NCBI RefSeq assembly: GCF_900187995.1
Contig: NZ_FZNZ01000007.1
Coordinates: 1-64,000, forward strand
Source: Prevotella jejuni
Lineage (GTDB): Bacteria; Bacteroidota; Bacteroidia; Bacteroidales; Bacteroidaceae
Direction: 5' to 3'
Length of the DNA stretch: 64,000 nt
This document shows positions 27,253 to 35,843 of this stretch, one piece after another. Every line of letters starts with the position of its first letter. Position 1 is the stretch's first letter. Below the pieces are notes generated by a model. It saw only the letters and a program-made list of their open reading frames with translations, searched no databases and was not told the DNA's origin. A program made the position numbers and the translations under genes.

Positions 27253-28170
27253 ATGAGTATATTTGTAGGCCCAAATAATGAGGATATGAACAGAAACATA
27301 CGACTCCGTGAAGTTAATGTAGCACAGGCTAAACTTGTATATCCTGATGGTGACTACATTGACAATGATATTATTCTCTTCGAGGATATCACCAAAGTAC
27401 CACTTCCTGCAAGTGCTTCTCGCATGAAGTCACTCTTTCTTGCACTCTGTACTGGCGGTAGTGCACAATATACTGTTGATACTAAGGAACATAAAGTGAG
27501 TGCTGGAGATGTCATTATCATTAGTGAAGAACAGGTTGTAGCCGACTATCATCTCTCGCCTGATTGCGAGGGTATAGCGTTAATCATGTCGTATGACTTC
27601 TTTCAAAACATCGTAAGTGGTATTCACGAACTGGCAGCTCTCTTCCTCTTTGCCCGTACTCACCCTGTTTTCCACCTTAATAATGCACAGACAAAGGCCT
27701 TGGAGAACGATGTACAGCGCATCAAAAGGAAGATTGAAGATGCTGGTCATCGTTTCCGTCGTGAGCTGGTTATGACCATGCTCAAGGCCCTTATCATCGA
27801 TATGAGTAATGTTATCTATCGATTCCAGCAAATAGGTGACGACTCAAAGACACGCGCAGAGGTTATCTTTCATAAGTTTATTCAGTCGGTGGAGAAGAAC
27901 TACCGCACGGAACGTCGTGTCGGTTGGTATGCCCAACAGCTATGTATCACCTCGAAATACCTCTCTGAGACTGTTCGTAGTGTTAGTCGGCGAACACCGA
28001 GTGAGTGGATTGACTCCTACGTAACACGTGAGTTACTCGTGATGTTAAGGAATACGACAATGAGCATCAAGCAGATTGCTGAGGAACTCAACTTTGCTAA
28101 TCAGAGCTTCTTAGGGAAATATTTTAAGGAGCATGTGGGCGTTAGTCCTTCAAGGTTTAGGAAGGGATAA
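27253..28170 (+). CDS. AraC-family transcriptional regulator
   Basis: 305 aa. The N-terminal 165 residues form a cupin-like sensing domain (SAGDVIIISEEQVVADYHLS). The C-terminal 100 residues hold two helix-turn-helix motifs; the second is IKQIAEELNFANQSFLGKYF, followed by the AraC ending VGVSPSRFR. The start is uncertain: a TATATTTG box lies inside the frame at 27258-27265, so translation may begin at the Met at 27286. No clear target gene adjoins it; it lies between gyrB and a 22 bp repeat array. Confidence 0.85.
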   Translation: MSIFVGPNNEDMNRNIRLREVNVAQAKLVYPDGDYIDNDIILFEDITKVPLPASASRMKSLFLALCTGGSAQYTVDTKEHKVSAGDVIIISEEQVVADYHLSPDCEGIALIMSYDFFQNIVSGIHELAALFLFARTHPVFHLNNAQTKALENDVQRIKRKIEDAGHRFRRELVMTMLKALIIDMSNVIYRFQQIGDDSKTRAEVIFHKFIQSVEKNYRTERRVGWYAQQLCITSKYLSETVRSVSRRTPSEWIDSYVTRELLVMLRNTTMSIKQIAEELNFANQSFLGKYFKEHVGVSPSRFRKG

Positions 28171-28174
28171 TAGG

Positions 28175-28350
28175 GGATTATGGGCCTTATTAGGCACATA
28201 AGCCGCATAGGGCTAATAAGATAATTGGCCTAATAAGGCCCATAAGGCTCATAAGGCAAATAATATAATTGGCCTTATTAGACCTATAAGCCTCATAGGG
28301 CTAATAAGATAATTAGCCCAATAAGGCCCATAAGGCTCATAATCCTAATA
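28175..28350. repeat. 22 bp array, 8 units, GGGCCTTATTAGG type
   Basis: Units start at 28175, 28197, 28219, 28241, 28263, 28285, 28307 and 28329, exactly every 22 bp. Two unit types alternate, so the higher-order repeat is 44 bp (and 88 bp for the best match). Units consist of short complementary words such as GGCC, TTATTAGG and CATAAGGC. The array ends just before the stop codon of the next, minus-strand gene. Confidence 0.9.
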
Positions 28351-28354
28351 GTAA

Positions 28355-28945
28355 TTAGCCTAACAACTGTTCCGCAACCTCGCACAACTCGTCATACCAT
28401 TCCTTGCCAAATCTTCGTGTAAGAGGCTCCTTCAAAAACTTATATAAGGGAAGATTCAGCTCTTCCCCTTTCTTTCTTGCATCGGCACAGATGCGCCAAT
28501 GGTGGTAGTTAATACCACAGGTTCCATTGCTAAATTCCTTTACTCGGATAGGATATAATGAGCAGGAAATAGGTTTTACAAAGCCTGTCTTGCCACTACG
28601 ATAGGAACGCTCTAAAGCACAAAGACAACAGTTATTCTCATAGCAGGTGAAGACACAGTCCTTACCACCTACGATACTCGTCACTAAATCGCCCTCTTCA
28701 TCGGTATAGGCAACACCCTGCTTGTCGATAACAGCCTGTGCAGAAGCCGACAAATCGCCCCAAACAGTGTCGAGGACATTCTCTATTTCCATCGTCTCAT
28801 CCAAGGTTACGGGTGCGCCAGCATCTCCTTCAATGCAGCATTGACCATGACACTTGTCAAGATCGCAGCAGAACTTCACATTAATTATGTCTGGTGAGAC
28901 AAGCACATCACCCACCATAAAGATATGATCATACGTATTTACCAT
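28355..28945 (-). CDS. DUF3109 family cysteine-rich protein
   Basis: 196 aa cytoplasmic protein of a family common in Bacteroidota. It is rich in cysteine: FCCDLDKCHGQCCIEGDAG near residue 26, then a second set (CVFTCYENNCCLCALE, CSLYPIR, CGINYHHWRICAD). This pattern suggests a bound metal or Fe-S cluster, like the related zinc/iron-chelating YkgJ families. The biochemical role is unknown. It starts 3' to an array of 22 bp TCATG repeats; its own promoter is unclear. Confidence 0.8.
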   Translation of the reverse strand: MVNTYDHIFMVGDVLVSPDIINVKFCCDLDKCHGQCCIEGDAGAPVTLDETMEIENVLDTVWGDLSASAQAVIDKQGVAYTDEEGDLVTSIVGGKDCVFTCYENNCCLCALERSYRSGKTGFVKPISCSLYPIRVKEFSNGTCGINYHHWRICADARKKGEELNLPLYKFLKEPLTRRFGKEWYDELCEVAEQLLG

Positions 28946-29037
28946 CTTTCTTTGCGCTAAATTATTTCATTCCTAACTGTGTCTTACTGTTCACCTAACA
29001 GTTTTTTCTTACAGTCTCAGTCTTGTTCTTCAAATTA

Positions 29038-29128
29038 TTTTCATGAAAAAAAATATTTTCTCTCATGAAAAGAAATATTTTCTTTCATGAAAATAAATTC
29101 TTTTTTTCGTGAGAATAATTCCGTCCTA
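29038..29128. repeat. 22 bp tandem array (4 units, TTCATGAA type), second copy
   Basis: TCATG at 29041, 29063 and 29085 and TCGTG at 29107, exactly every 22 bp. Nearly the same sequence as the array at 3911, with the palindrome TTTTCATGAAAA. Lies between the DUF3109 and ung genes. Confidence 0.88.
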
Positions 29129-29174
29129 ACATTCTTTCGGGACTATAAAGAGCTTATTTGATTATTCTTTTCTT

Positions 29175-29218
29175 ATTGGGCTTATTAGGCTAATGGGCCT
29201 TATAAGCCTAATAATAAG
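29175..29218. repeat. Two 22 bp units of GGCTTATTAGGC type
   Basis: GGGCTTATTAGGC and GGGCCTTATAAGCC words in two adjoining 22 bp units, downstream of ung. Same word family as the array at 28175. Confidence 0.65.
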
Positions 29219-29254
29219 CAACTTGTCAACCCTAAAACTCGTCGACCTCTCTAC

Positions 29255-29920
29255 TTACCACTCAATCGCTTGCAGTCCACAAGCGGTTAAGTAGGCATTA
29301 CAACGTGAGAATTGATGCTGTCCAAACCACCCTCCACGGTTCGCAGAGAGTGGAGAAGGGTGTACACTCTCTATGACACAGTGACGCTGTTGGTCGATAA
29401 GTGCCTTCTTACTCCGTGCAAATCCGCCCCAAAGCATGAATACTAAGTTCTCTCGACCATCGCTGAGCGCCTTGATGGCAGCGTCTGTAAAGAGTCCCCA
29501 TCCTAATCGTTGATGACTGTTAGCAACATGGGCACGAACGGTAAGTGTTGCATTCAGTAAGAGAACTCCCTGCTTAGCCCATCGCGTAAGATCGCCTGAT
29601 TGTGGGATAGGAGTACCCAAATCGGCTGCAATCTCCTTATAGATATTTTGCAGTGATGGCGGGAGTTGTATCCCATCAGGCACAGAGAAGCTCAATCCCA
29701 TTGCCTGTCCAGGCTCGTGATAAGGGTCCTGACCGATTATCACAACCCTCACCTTATCGAAAGGACAGAGATTGAAAGCATTGAAAATCAGTCTTCCTGG
29801 AGGATAGCAGGGGAACTGAGCGTACTCTTGTTTCACCTGTTCTATCAACTGCAGGAAATAGGGTTTCTCAAACTCTCCCCCTAATTGTGTTGCCCATGAA
29901 GGCTCTATCTTTACATCCAT
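29255..29920 (-). CDS. ung: Uracil-DNA glycosylase
   Basis: 221 aa, normal family-1 UDG length; removes uracil from DNA. The catalytic GQDPYHEPGQAMGLSFSV motif places Asp65 as the water-activating residue, and HPSPLSANRGGWFG holds the C-terminal His. Also present is LLLNATLTVRAHVANSH. Single gene on the minus strand. Confidence 0.95.
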   Translation of the reverse strand: MDVKIEPSWATQLGGEFEKPYFLQLIEQVKQEYAQFPCYPPGRLIFNAFNLCPFDKVRVVIIGQDPYHEPGQAMGLSFSVPDGIQLPPSLQNIYKEIAADLGTPIPQSGDLTRWAKQGVLLLNATLTVRAHVANSHQRLGWGLFTDAAIKALSDGRENLVFMLWGGFARSKKALIDQQRHCVIESVHPSPLSANRGGWFGQHQFSRCNAYLTACGLQAIEW

Positions 29921-30030
29921 AGCTATGATTGTTGTCTATAAGCGTAATAGGAGCGATAGAGAAGATTTACTTATCTCGTCTTATTACACGCAGTTTTGTT
30001 ACTACAAAAGTACGATAAAGTTCTGATAAC

Positions 30031-30062
30031 AACAAAAAAGTCGTGCCTTTCGACACGACTTT
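30031..30062 (-). terminator. Terminator of the Cys/Lys-rich protein gene
   Basis: Perfect 9 bp stem AAAGTCGTG / CACGACTTT with T run on the minus strand, 21 bp after the stop codon at 30083. Confidence 0.9.
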
Positions 30063-30082
30063 CTTCTATTCAAGTTAATCTA

Positions 30083-30385
30083 TTACTTGTTCTTCTTAGG
30101 CTGAGCCTGCTTCTTACAGCAGCTACGCTGAGGCTTCTTAGCGTCTTTCTTGCCCTTGCAGCAAGCCTGTTTATCCTTTGAACACTCCTTGCTCTGCTTG
30201 TCGCATGCCTTCTGTGCCTTCTCGTCACAAGCCTTACCGCTCTGTGGACACTGCTTAGCTTGCTTCTCTACTTGCTCGTTAGGAGCCTTGTCACACTTCT
30301 TTGAGCACTGGCTCTGAGCCTGTGCACTGAGTGAACATACGCTGAATGCTACTACGAATGATAATGCTATTTTCTTAAAATCCAT
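30083..30385 (-). CDS. Small exported Cys- and Lys-rich protein
   Basis: 100 aa, not recognised. A signal peptide (about 1-24, ending SAQAQ) is followed by a 77-residue mature part with 10 Cys and 22 Lys, almost no hydrophobic residues and two CC pairs. Such composition could bind metal, form disulfides, or bind nucleic acid or acidic polymers; none is shown. It has its own -7 box (TACCTTTG at 30464-30457) and terminator, and lies beside another Lys-rich exported protein with the same style of signal peptide. Confidence 0.75.
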   Translation of the reverse strand: MDFKKIALSFVVAFSVCSLSAQAQSQCSKKCDKAPNEQVEKQAKQCPQSGKACDEKAQKACDKQSKECSKDKQACCKGKKDAKKPQRSCCKKQAQPKKNK

Positions 30386-30456
30386 AATCTTTTACTGTTT
30401 AAAAATTACACTTTAATACCTATAAAACTCGAAAAGGATATAAATCCTTATGGTCG

Positions 30457-30464
30457 CAAAGGTA
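30457..30464 (-). promoter_or_regulatory. -7 box of the Cys/Lys-rich gene
   Basis: TACCTTTG on the minus strand, about 70 bp before the start codon. Confidence 0.6.
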
Positions 30465-30597
30465 ATGAAAAAAGATTTTCCAACGGCAAAAAAAGCTCGT
30501 TGTGTTTGTGAATTTTAGATTTATTACAATTTAACCATTTGTTTAGTGAATTTATGTAAACCGTGATTTATGCTTTTTTTCTTCTAAATCACCAAAC

Positions 30598-30628
30598 AAA
30601 AAGAGCCGTGAATGAACACGACTCTTTT
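30598..30628 (-). terminator. Terminator of the Lys-rich repeat protein gene
   Basis: 12 bp stem AAAAGAGTCGTG / CACGGCTCTTTT (one G-U pair) with a 6-base loop, read on the minus strand, then a T run. Confidence 0.88.
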
Positions 30629-30663
30629 ATCTTCAATGAATTAATTGTCTCTATCTAAGTCAA

Positions 30664-31200
30664 TTACTTCTTCTTCTTAAAGAACGCTTTAACCTTTGCT
30701 TTGTCCTTGTTATAAGTGTTCTTGATTTTCTGTCCGTCCTTAGCAAGACCTTGCTTAACCTTCTTTACACCAGCCTTAACCTTGGCCTTGTCCTTACGAT
30801 ATGCGTTTCTTACTTTCTGCTTATCCTTAGCAATACCCTGCTTAACCTTTGCTTTGTCCTTACGATAGGTATTCTTTACTTTTTGCTCGCCCTTGGCAAG
30901 GCCGTTCTCAGCATTCTTTACGTCTGTATCGAACTTCTCCTTATTATCCTGATAAACCTTGTCTATTTTCTGCTTGTCGTTGGCAAGGTCTGTCTTAATT
31001 CTCTTCTTGTCAGCGTTGAGCTTTGTTTTCTCAGTAGTTTCAGCCTGCTTAACGGCAGCACCAACCTTCTTTGCCAACGTGTCAACACGCTGCATGATAG
31101 TCTCATGAGGCTTTTCTGTATTGTTGGTCTGTGCTTGTGCGCTGAGAGAAGAGAGTCCTGCAAGGGCTACTAATGATAATACTAACTTACGATTCTTCAT
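30664..31200 (-). CDS. Exported Lys-rich repeat protein
   Basis: 178 aa, not recognised. Signal peptide about 1-23 (SLSAQAQ). The mature part is a highly charged helix built from imperfect repeats of about 22 residues with the words KVKNTYRKDKAKVK and GLAKDGQKIK, ending KAFFKKKK. It would form a long basic, probably coiled-coil, helix in the periplasm or outside the cell. Single gene with its own -7 box at 31276-31269, which overlaps the gpmI terminator region. Confidence 0.75.
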   Translation of the reverse strand: MKNRKLVLSLVALAGLSSLSAQAQTNNTEKPHETIMQRVDTLAKKVGAAVKQAETTEKTKLNADKKRIKTDLANDKQKIDKVYQDNKEKFDTDVKNAENGLAKGEQKVKNTYRKDKAKVKQGIAKDKQKVRNAYRKDKAKVKAGVKKVKQGLAKDGQKIKNTYNKDKAKVKAFFKKKK

Positions 31201-31268
31201 TGTCTTTAATCTTAAAAATAAATACTAACACCTAATTATGGGTGAGTCAACAGTAAGACACACAGTGG

Positions 31269-31276
31269 CAAAGGTA
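31269..31276 (-). promoter_or_regulatory. -7 box of the Lys-rich repeat gene
   Basis: TACCTTTG on the minus strand, 69 bp before the start codon, immediately after the gpmI terminator stem. Confidence 0.6.
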
Positions 31277-31278
31277 AT

Positions 31279-31319
31279 AAAAAACAAATCCCAAAAGCCA
31301 TAAAAGACCTTTGGGATTT
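31279..31319 (-). terminator. Terminator of gpmI
   Basis: Perfect 10 bp stem AAATCCCAAA / TTTGGGATTT, followed by TTTTTT on the minus strand. Confidence 0.9.
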
Positions 31320-31346
31320 GCCTAATTTAATATAATTAACTTTTGA

Positions 31347-32864
31347 TTAATCTGTAATAAGATTTTCACCTGTCATATCTGCAGGCTGCTCTAAGCCCAT
31401 AATATGAAGGATAGAAGGTGCAACGTCAGCCAAACGACCATTCTTCACTGTTGCAGAATTGTTGTTTGTAACATAGATGAATGGTACTGGGTTGAGTGAG
31501 TGAGCCGTGTTTGGTGTGCCATCCTCATTGATTGCGTTGTCTGCATTACCATGGTCAGCGATGATAATCGTCTCATAATCGTTAGCCTTTGCAGTCTCAA
31601 CAACCTCCTCAACGCAGTGGTCGATAGCCCAAACAGCCTTTGCAATAGCATTATAAACACCTGTATGACCCACCATATCACCGTTAGCAAAGTTCACAAC
31701 GATGAAGTCGTACTCCTGTGTCTTTATAGCACCAACGAGCTTGTCCTTCACTTCGAAAGCACTCATCTCAGGCTTTAAGTCGTATGTTGCCACCTTTGGA
31801 GAAGGAACTAAGATGCGGTCCTCACCCTCGTAAGGTTGCTCACGACCACCATTGAAGAAGAAGGTTACGTGTGCATACTTCTCTGTCTCGGCTGTATGAA
31901 GCTGTTTCTTACCGAGCTTACTGAGGTATTCACCTAAGGTGTCCATTACGTTCTCCTTAGGGAAGAGGACATGAACGTTCTTGAAATTAGCATCGTAAGG
32001 AGTCATACAGTAGTACTGTAAGTCCTTTATTGTGTGCATCCCTTCCTCTGGCATATCCTGCTGTGTGAGTACTTCGGTCAACTCCTTAGCACGGTCGTTA
32101 CGGAAGTTGATGAAGATAACGACGTCACCCTCCTGGATTGTTCCATCTACAGAAGAGTTGTTGATAGGCTTGATAAACTCGTCTGTCACACCCTCTGCAT
32201 AGCTTGCCTCAACCGCTTTAACCATGTCAGTAGCCTGTACACCCTTGCTTTCAACGAGCAAGTCGTATGCTTCCTTCACACGGTTCCAACGCTTGTCACG
32301 GTCCATTGCATAGAAACGACCAACGACAGAAGCAATATGTGCGCCATTTACGTCACACACTTTCTGGATGTCTCCAACGAAACCAGCACCACTCTTTGGG
32401 TCAGTGTCACGTCCGTCCATAAAGCAATGAACGTAAACATCCTTGAGGTTGTACTCCTTTCCAATCTCAATCAGCTTGAAGAGGTGATCGAGAGAAGAGT
32501 GAACTCCACCTGTAGAGGTCAAACCCATCAAGTGAAGCTTCTTACCTGTCTTCTGTGCATAACTATATGCATCGACGATACCTTGGTTCTTCAAGATGTC
32601 ACCTGTCTGACATGCTTTGTTAATCTTTACGAGGTCTTGATAAACAATACGACCTGCACCTATATTTAAGTGACCTACCTCAGAGTTACCCATCTGGCCG
32701 TCTGGCAGACCTACATCCTCGCCTGATGCTTGCAACTCAGAGTGTGCACTAACTGCATTCAAATAATCTAAGTATGGAGTTGGCGTGTTATAGATAACAT
32801 CACCCTTACCATGCTTACCGTTACCCCATCCGTCAAGGATCATCAATAAAGCTTTCTTTGCCAT
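31347..32864 (-). CDS. gpmI: Cofactor-independent phosphoglycerate mutase
   Basis: 505 aa, normal GpmI length; interconverts 3- and 2-phosphoglycerate in glycolysis using two Mn2+. Catalytic Ser61 lies in [11 protein letters not shown], with Asp11 in LMILDGWG. The inserted phosphotransferase domain (about 75-310) has [14 protein letters not shown] and [16 protein letters not shown]. The metal ligands close the protein in IIADHGNAD and [12 protein letters not shown]. Single gene with promoter and terminator. Confidence 0.96.
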   Translation of the reverse strand: MAKKALLMILDGWGNGKHGKGDVIYNTPTPYLDYLNAVSAHSELQASGEDVGLPDGQMGNSEVGHLNIGAGRIVYQDLVKINKACQTGDILKNQGIVDAYSYAQKTGKKLHLMGLTSTGGVHSSLDHLFKLIEIGKEYNLKDVYVHCFMDGRDTDPKSGAGFVGDIQKVCDVNGAHIASVVGRFYAMDRDKRWNRVKEAYDLLVESKGVQATDMVKAVEASYAEGVTDEFIKPINNSSVDGTIQEGDVVIFINFRNDRAKELTEVLTQQDMPEEGMHTIKDLQYYCMTPYDANFKNVHVLFPKENVMDTLGEYLSKLGKKQLHTAETEKYAHVTFFFNGGREQPYEGEDRILVPSPKVATYDLKPEMSAFEVKDKLVGAIKTQEYDFIVVNFANGDMVGHTGVYNAIAKAVWAIDHCVEEVVETAKANDYETIIIADHGNADNAINEDGTPNTAHSLNPVPFIYVTNNNSATVKNGRLADVAPSILHIMGLEQPADMTGENLITD

Positions 32865-32902
32865 AATTTTACCTTTATATATTGTTTTTATCTTCGTTCC
32901 TG

Positions 32903-32936
32903 CAAAGGTACGATAAAAGTATAAGATGGGTGCAAA
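32903..32936 (-). promoter_or_regulatory. Promoter of gpmI
   Basis: Minus strand TTTG (32936-32933), 22 bp, TACCTTTG (32910-32903). Leader about 35 nt. Confidence 0.65.
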
Positions 32937-33226
32937 AAGCCTGTGGAAATTTGAAGGGGAAATGTATTGAATGAGAGATATAGGTCTACTCCGTTCTTTC
33001 TCCTATCCATCGAAAGTCTAATTTGAGATGATAACAGTCTGAAAATAAGGCTTTTGTGATGTGAAAGGATATGAGTTGAGAGTTCTTAGCATGACTGTTA
33101 TCGCTCTTGTCACTTATCCTCAAATGACATGATAACACCCAGCATGAGTGGTGCGGAGCATGGACCGCTGTCTCGTTAACGATAAATAATCTTGTGATAG
33201 ATAGCTATAAACAGAACTTTGCAGGC
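32937..33226. other. Intergenic region between gpmI and the TonB-C genes
   Basis: About 290 bp with no credible ORF. GATAACAGTC near 33034 and GACTGTTATC near 33093 form a 10 bp inverted repeat with a long loop. Nothing else is seen. Confidence 0.35.
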
Positions 33227-33709
33227 TTATAATAATCTGAAAATGATTGGTACAAGCTGCCAAACTCCTTGCTTCGGTCGTCTTTCCCATTTCCACGCAG
33301 GCATAAGCTTGAGTACTCTGAGTGCCTCTCTGTCGAGGTATGGGTCTACAGAACGCATAACCCTGAACAGACAGCAACGACCAGAAGGGGTCACAAAGAA
33401 CTTTATTACGACTCTTCCCGAAACTGAGCATTCTGCCAATTCAGGAGGATACTGAAGATGTGCCGCTATAAATTTGAAAAGATCACCTGGGAATGAAGGT
33501 TTCAATCCCTCAACAGTTTCGAACATCTTTGCACCTAAGGTATCCACATTCAAGGTGTCATTACAAGGATCAAAGGCTGGTTCCGCACAATAAGGCTGCT
33601 CTATTTGTTCCTTTTTCTTCGGTTTCATCGACCTTTTCTGCTTCTGCGCATTGACATTACCAACAGCAAACAAACTTACTAATAGGACTAACAACAATTT
33701 CTTTATCAT
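33227..33709 (-). CDS. Exported TonB C-terminal-domain protein (paralog 2)
   Basis: 160 aa. Signal peptide about 1-21, a short Lys-rich linker, then a TonB_C-like fold (about 85-155): YPPELAECSVSGRVVIKFFV, then DREALRVLKLMPAWKW. It lacks the N-terminal membrane anchor and ExbD-contact region of a working TonB, and the signal appears cleavable, so it is unlikely to energise receptors. Such stand-alone domains are common in Bacteroidota and of unknown role. It follows a paralog by 12 bp. Confidence 0.75.
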   Translation of the reverse strand: MIKKLLLVLLVSLFAVGNVNAQKQKRSMKPKKKEQIEQPYCAEPAFDPCNDTLNVDTLGAKMFETVEGLKPSFPGDLFKFIAAHLQYPPELAECSVSGRVVIKFFVTPSGRCCLFRVMRSVDPYLDREALRVLKLMPAWKWERRPKQGVWQLVPIIFRLL

Positions 33710-33721
33710 GACAATATACTT

Positions 33722-34186
33722 TTAAAGTTGACTTTTTTGCTTCTTAAATCTAACAGGCAAAATAAACCAAGTCCCACCCTTAGCCGTTGAATCCACATTC
33801 CACTTCGGCATTAACTTCAATACCCTTAACGCCTCTGTATCAAAAGCAGGACTCAACGAACGAAGTATCTTGAACTGAGAACAAGTGCCGTCACGTTCTA
33901 TATAAAACTTAACAATCACCTTTCCTTCAACCTTTTTGTTCTTACGACCAGCTGGCCATACAAGGTGAGCACGAAGGAATTGTTGGATATTACCTGGGAA
34001 AGATGGCATTGGAGGAAACCAACAATCAAATATTTTATGCCTTTCGTTTTTTACTTCTAAGGTATCGATTGTATCTTTCCGAACCTCATTTTCATAAGAT
34101 TTCATCGACATCTTTTCCTGTTGAGCATTTACAGTTGCTGCCATACAGATACTAAGTGATATTGCAAACAATATTCGTTTCATCAT
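33722..34186 (-). CDS. Exported TonB C-terminal-domain protein (paralog 1)
   Basis: 154 aa. Signal peptide about 1-21 (ATVNAQ), a linker, then the TonB_C-like domain (about 75-148) with VEGKVIVKFYIERDGTCSQF and DTEALRVLKLMPKW. It shares ALRVLKLMP and the PSFPGN/D motif with the next gene, so the pair is a tandem duplication. First gene of a two-gene unit with a promoter about 195 bp upstream and an inverted repeat in the leader. Confidence 0.75.
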   Translation of the reverse strand: MMKRILFAISLSICMAATVNAQQEKMSMKSYENEVRKDTIDTLEVKNERHKIFDCWFPPMPSFPGNIQQFLRAHLVWPAGRKNKKVEGKVIVKFYIERDGTCSQFKILRSLSPAFDTEALRVLKLMPKWNVDSTAKGGTWFILPVRFKKQKSQL

Positions 34187-34294
34187 ATAAACCTTTTGTT
34201 TTATTCTCCTTTACAGCTACTAAACGCAGCCTTTCGAGAGATTATTATAAACAAACTCTTCACTTTGAAGAGTCTTGTGAACATTCTTAAAGTA

Positions 34295-34338
34295 AAACCT
34301 GCGCCAACGCTTAAACGCAATCACGCCGCCGCAGGTTT
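34295..34338 (-). promoter_or_regulatory. Leader inverted repeat upstream of the TonB-C pair
   Basis: AAACCTGCG (34295-34303) pairs with CGCAGGTTT (34330-34338); the stem is GC-rich in an AT-rich region and lies between the promoter (34379-34386) and the gene. On the minus strand it is followed by TACTTT, so it might act as an attenuator. Confidence 0.5.
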
Positions 34339-34378
34339 ATGAATTGCAGATGACATATATTGGAACTTATTGTCGATG

Positions 34379-34409
34379 CAAAGGTAAAGAAGAATATAAT
34401 GCAATGCAA
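34379..34409 (-). promoter_or_regulatory. Promoter of the TonB-C pair
   Basis: Minus strand TTG (34409-34407), 20 bp, TACCTTTG (34386-34379). Leader of about 190 nt. Confidence 0.75.
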
Positions 34410-34576
34410 TAGCCCCATTAGAGTTGACACATGTAAAACAAGTTAACATTTGACTATCAATAATTTACAACTAACAACTTCACTTCTTTGACACAATAAA
34501 GCATATAAAAGTTCCCTCGTTTTCGCACTTTACCAACCTTTAAGGTAGCTTTTCGTCCCCTTTCCTCCCACCCTAA

Positions 34577-34608
34577 TTTGGCAATACGCAGTAGAATGTG
34601 TATCTTTG
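34577..34608 (+). promoter_or_regulatory. Promoter of the TPR regulator gene
   Basis: TTTG (34577-34580), 20 bp, TATCTTTG (34601-34608), perfect consensus. The chosen ATG is only 6 bp after the box, so the mRNA is predicted to be leaderless or nearly so. Confidence 0.85.
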
Positions 34609-34613
34609 CAAAT

Positions 34614-35843
34614 ATGAAGAAAAGACCGATTTTACTACTGATTACTCTTTTGACTTTGCTTTCATGCAGCCAAAGAAAACTACCTAACTATCCTGCAACA
34701 GACGATGGAATCACTCGGATGAGGCTCGATAGCGCTGCTTTCTTCATGGCTAAACATGACACAAGGAATGCGATGTATCAGCTAAAATCGGCAGAAAAGC
34801 ACCTTTTCAACGTAACAGAAGACTCTTTGAAGTTTGCTACATACTATCGTATTGCTCTATTGAATGCCCAAAATGGTGCTTATAAATTGGCACTTGACTA
34901 CTTCGCCCATACTGCTCGTTATGCAAATGATAGTAAGAAGAGTCACAGACTGACGGATATTTACCTCGGTAAAGCCTCTGTTTTCAACCAAATCGGACAA
35001 CGTGACTCTGCCCTGTTGTACGTAAAGAAGGCTGAATCCTTCAAGCCTCGTATTCGTAAAGACCAAGAGAAGAGTATTAATCAACTGCGAACACGCATTG
35101 AAAAACATCAAATTTTATCGGTTTCACCGGAGAAAGATATTGAGATTATACAGATACAAGACCGTTATGAAGTGGCTATCGCACAACGTAAAGCCTTGCA
35201 ACTTCAACTCTATATAGCTTATCTTGTTATCATCTTGATACTCCTTACATCTGGTATCGTTGTATGGTTCCGCCGTCGTATGCGCCAACAGCTACATACC
35301 TATCGCAGACAACAAGAGATGACAGAGCTGAATATTCAGCAGTTGCTCCGCCGAAAAGATGCAACGATAGATGAGATGAAGGCTGAAGTTGACAGTAAAA
35401 TCAATGAGTTAGAACAGTTGAAACAGAAAACTCCTACACATAACGGAGACACAAAAACAGCCGATTCCATCGAACAAACTAAGTTGGGGATAGACACACT
35501 CTACACCATTCTAAAAGGTGGAAATATCTCACAGATGGGTAAACGTGAACAGCAGGCTCTCAACGCTATAATGCCTAACTTCGATTACGACCTTGCTTAT
35601 ATCCTCAATAATCCTCGATATGCGTTCACTCCTAAGGAGACATTCTACTATATAATGGAACACAACGGGATGACCGACGAGCAGAAAGCCGACGCCTTCT
35701 GTTGTACGTCACAAGCCATCAGATCGATTAAAAGTAGAATGAAAAAGAAGATGGAAAAGTCACAAGAAGAACTTCCTGAAGCAGATATAGAACTTGCAGC
35801 AGAGGATAAATCAGCCTTATGCCTAACACGACGTCATCATTAA
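34614..35843 (+). CDS. Membrane-anchored TPR regulator with C-terminal HTH-like domain
   Basis: 409 aa. Lipoprotein-type signal ending LLTLLSC (Cys18). The extracytoplasmic part (about 20-170) is helical and TPR-like (KLALDYFAHTARYAND, RDSALLYVKKAESF). A coiled coil leads to a single membrane helix (about 197-218), then a cytoplasmic coiled coil. The C-terminal domain contains MTDEQKADAFCCTSQAIRSI followed by a basic helix, resembling a LuxR-like winged helix. This architecture is common in Bacteroidota and suggests a one-component signal transducer. The start follows from the promoter; the frame upstream to 34578 lies inside the promoter. Confidence 0.75.
   Translation: MKKRPILLLITLLTLLSCSQRKLPNYPATDDGITRMRLDSAAFFMAKHDTRNAMYQLKSAEKHLFNVTEDSLKFATYYRIALLNAQNGAYKLALDYFAHTARYANDSKKSHRLTDIYLGKASVFNQIGQRDSALLYVKKAESFKPRIRKDQEKSINQLRTRIEKHQILSVSPEKDIEIIQIQDRYEVAIAQRKALQLQLYIAYLVIILILLTSGIVVWFRRRMRQQLHTYRRQQEMTELNIQQLLRRKDATIDEMKAEVDSKINELEQLKQKTPTHNGDTKTADSIEQTKLGIDTLYTILKGGNISQMGKREQQALNAIMPNFDYDLAYILNNPRYAFTPKETFYYIMEHNGMTDEQKADAFCCTSQAIRSIKSRMKKKMEKSQEELPEADIELAAEDKSALCLTRRHH

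Noticed and set aside
28175..28350. Possible CRISPR array
   Set aside because: Units are 22 bp and contiguous, with no unique spacers, and no cas gene is nearby.
32034..32669. 211-codon ORF antisense to gpmI
   Set aside because: Shadow of gpmI; sequence is not protein-like.
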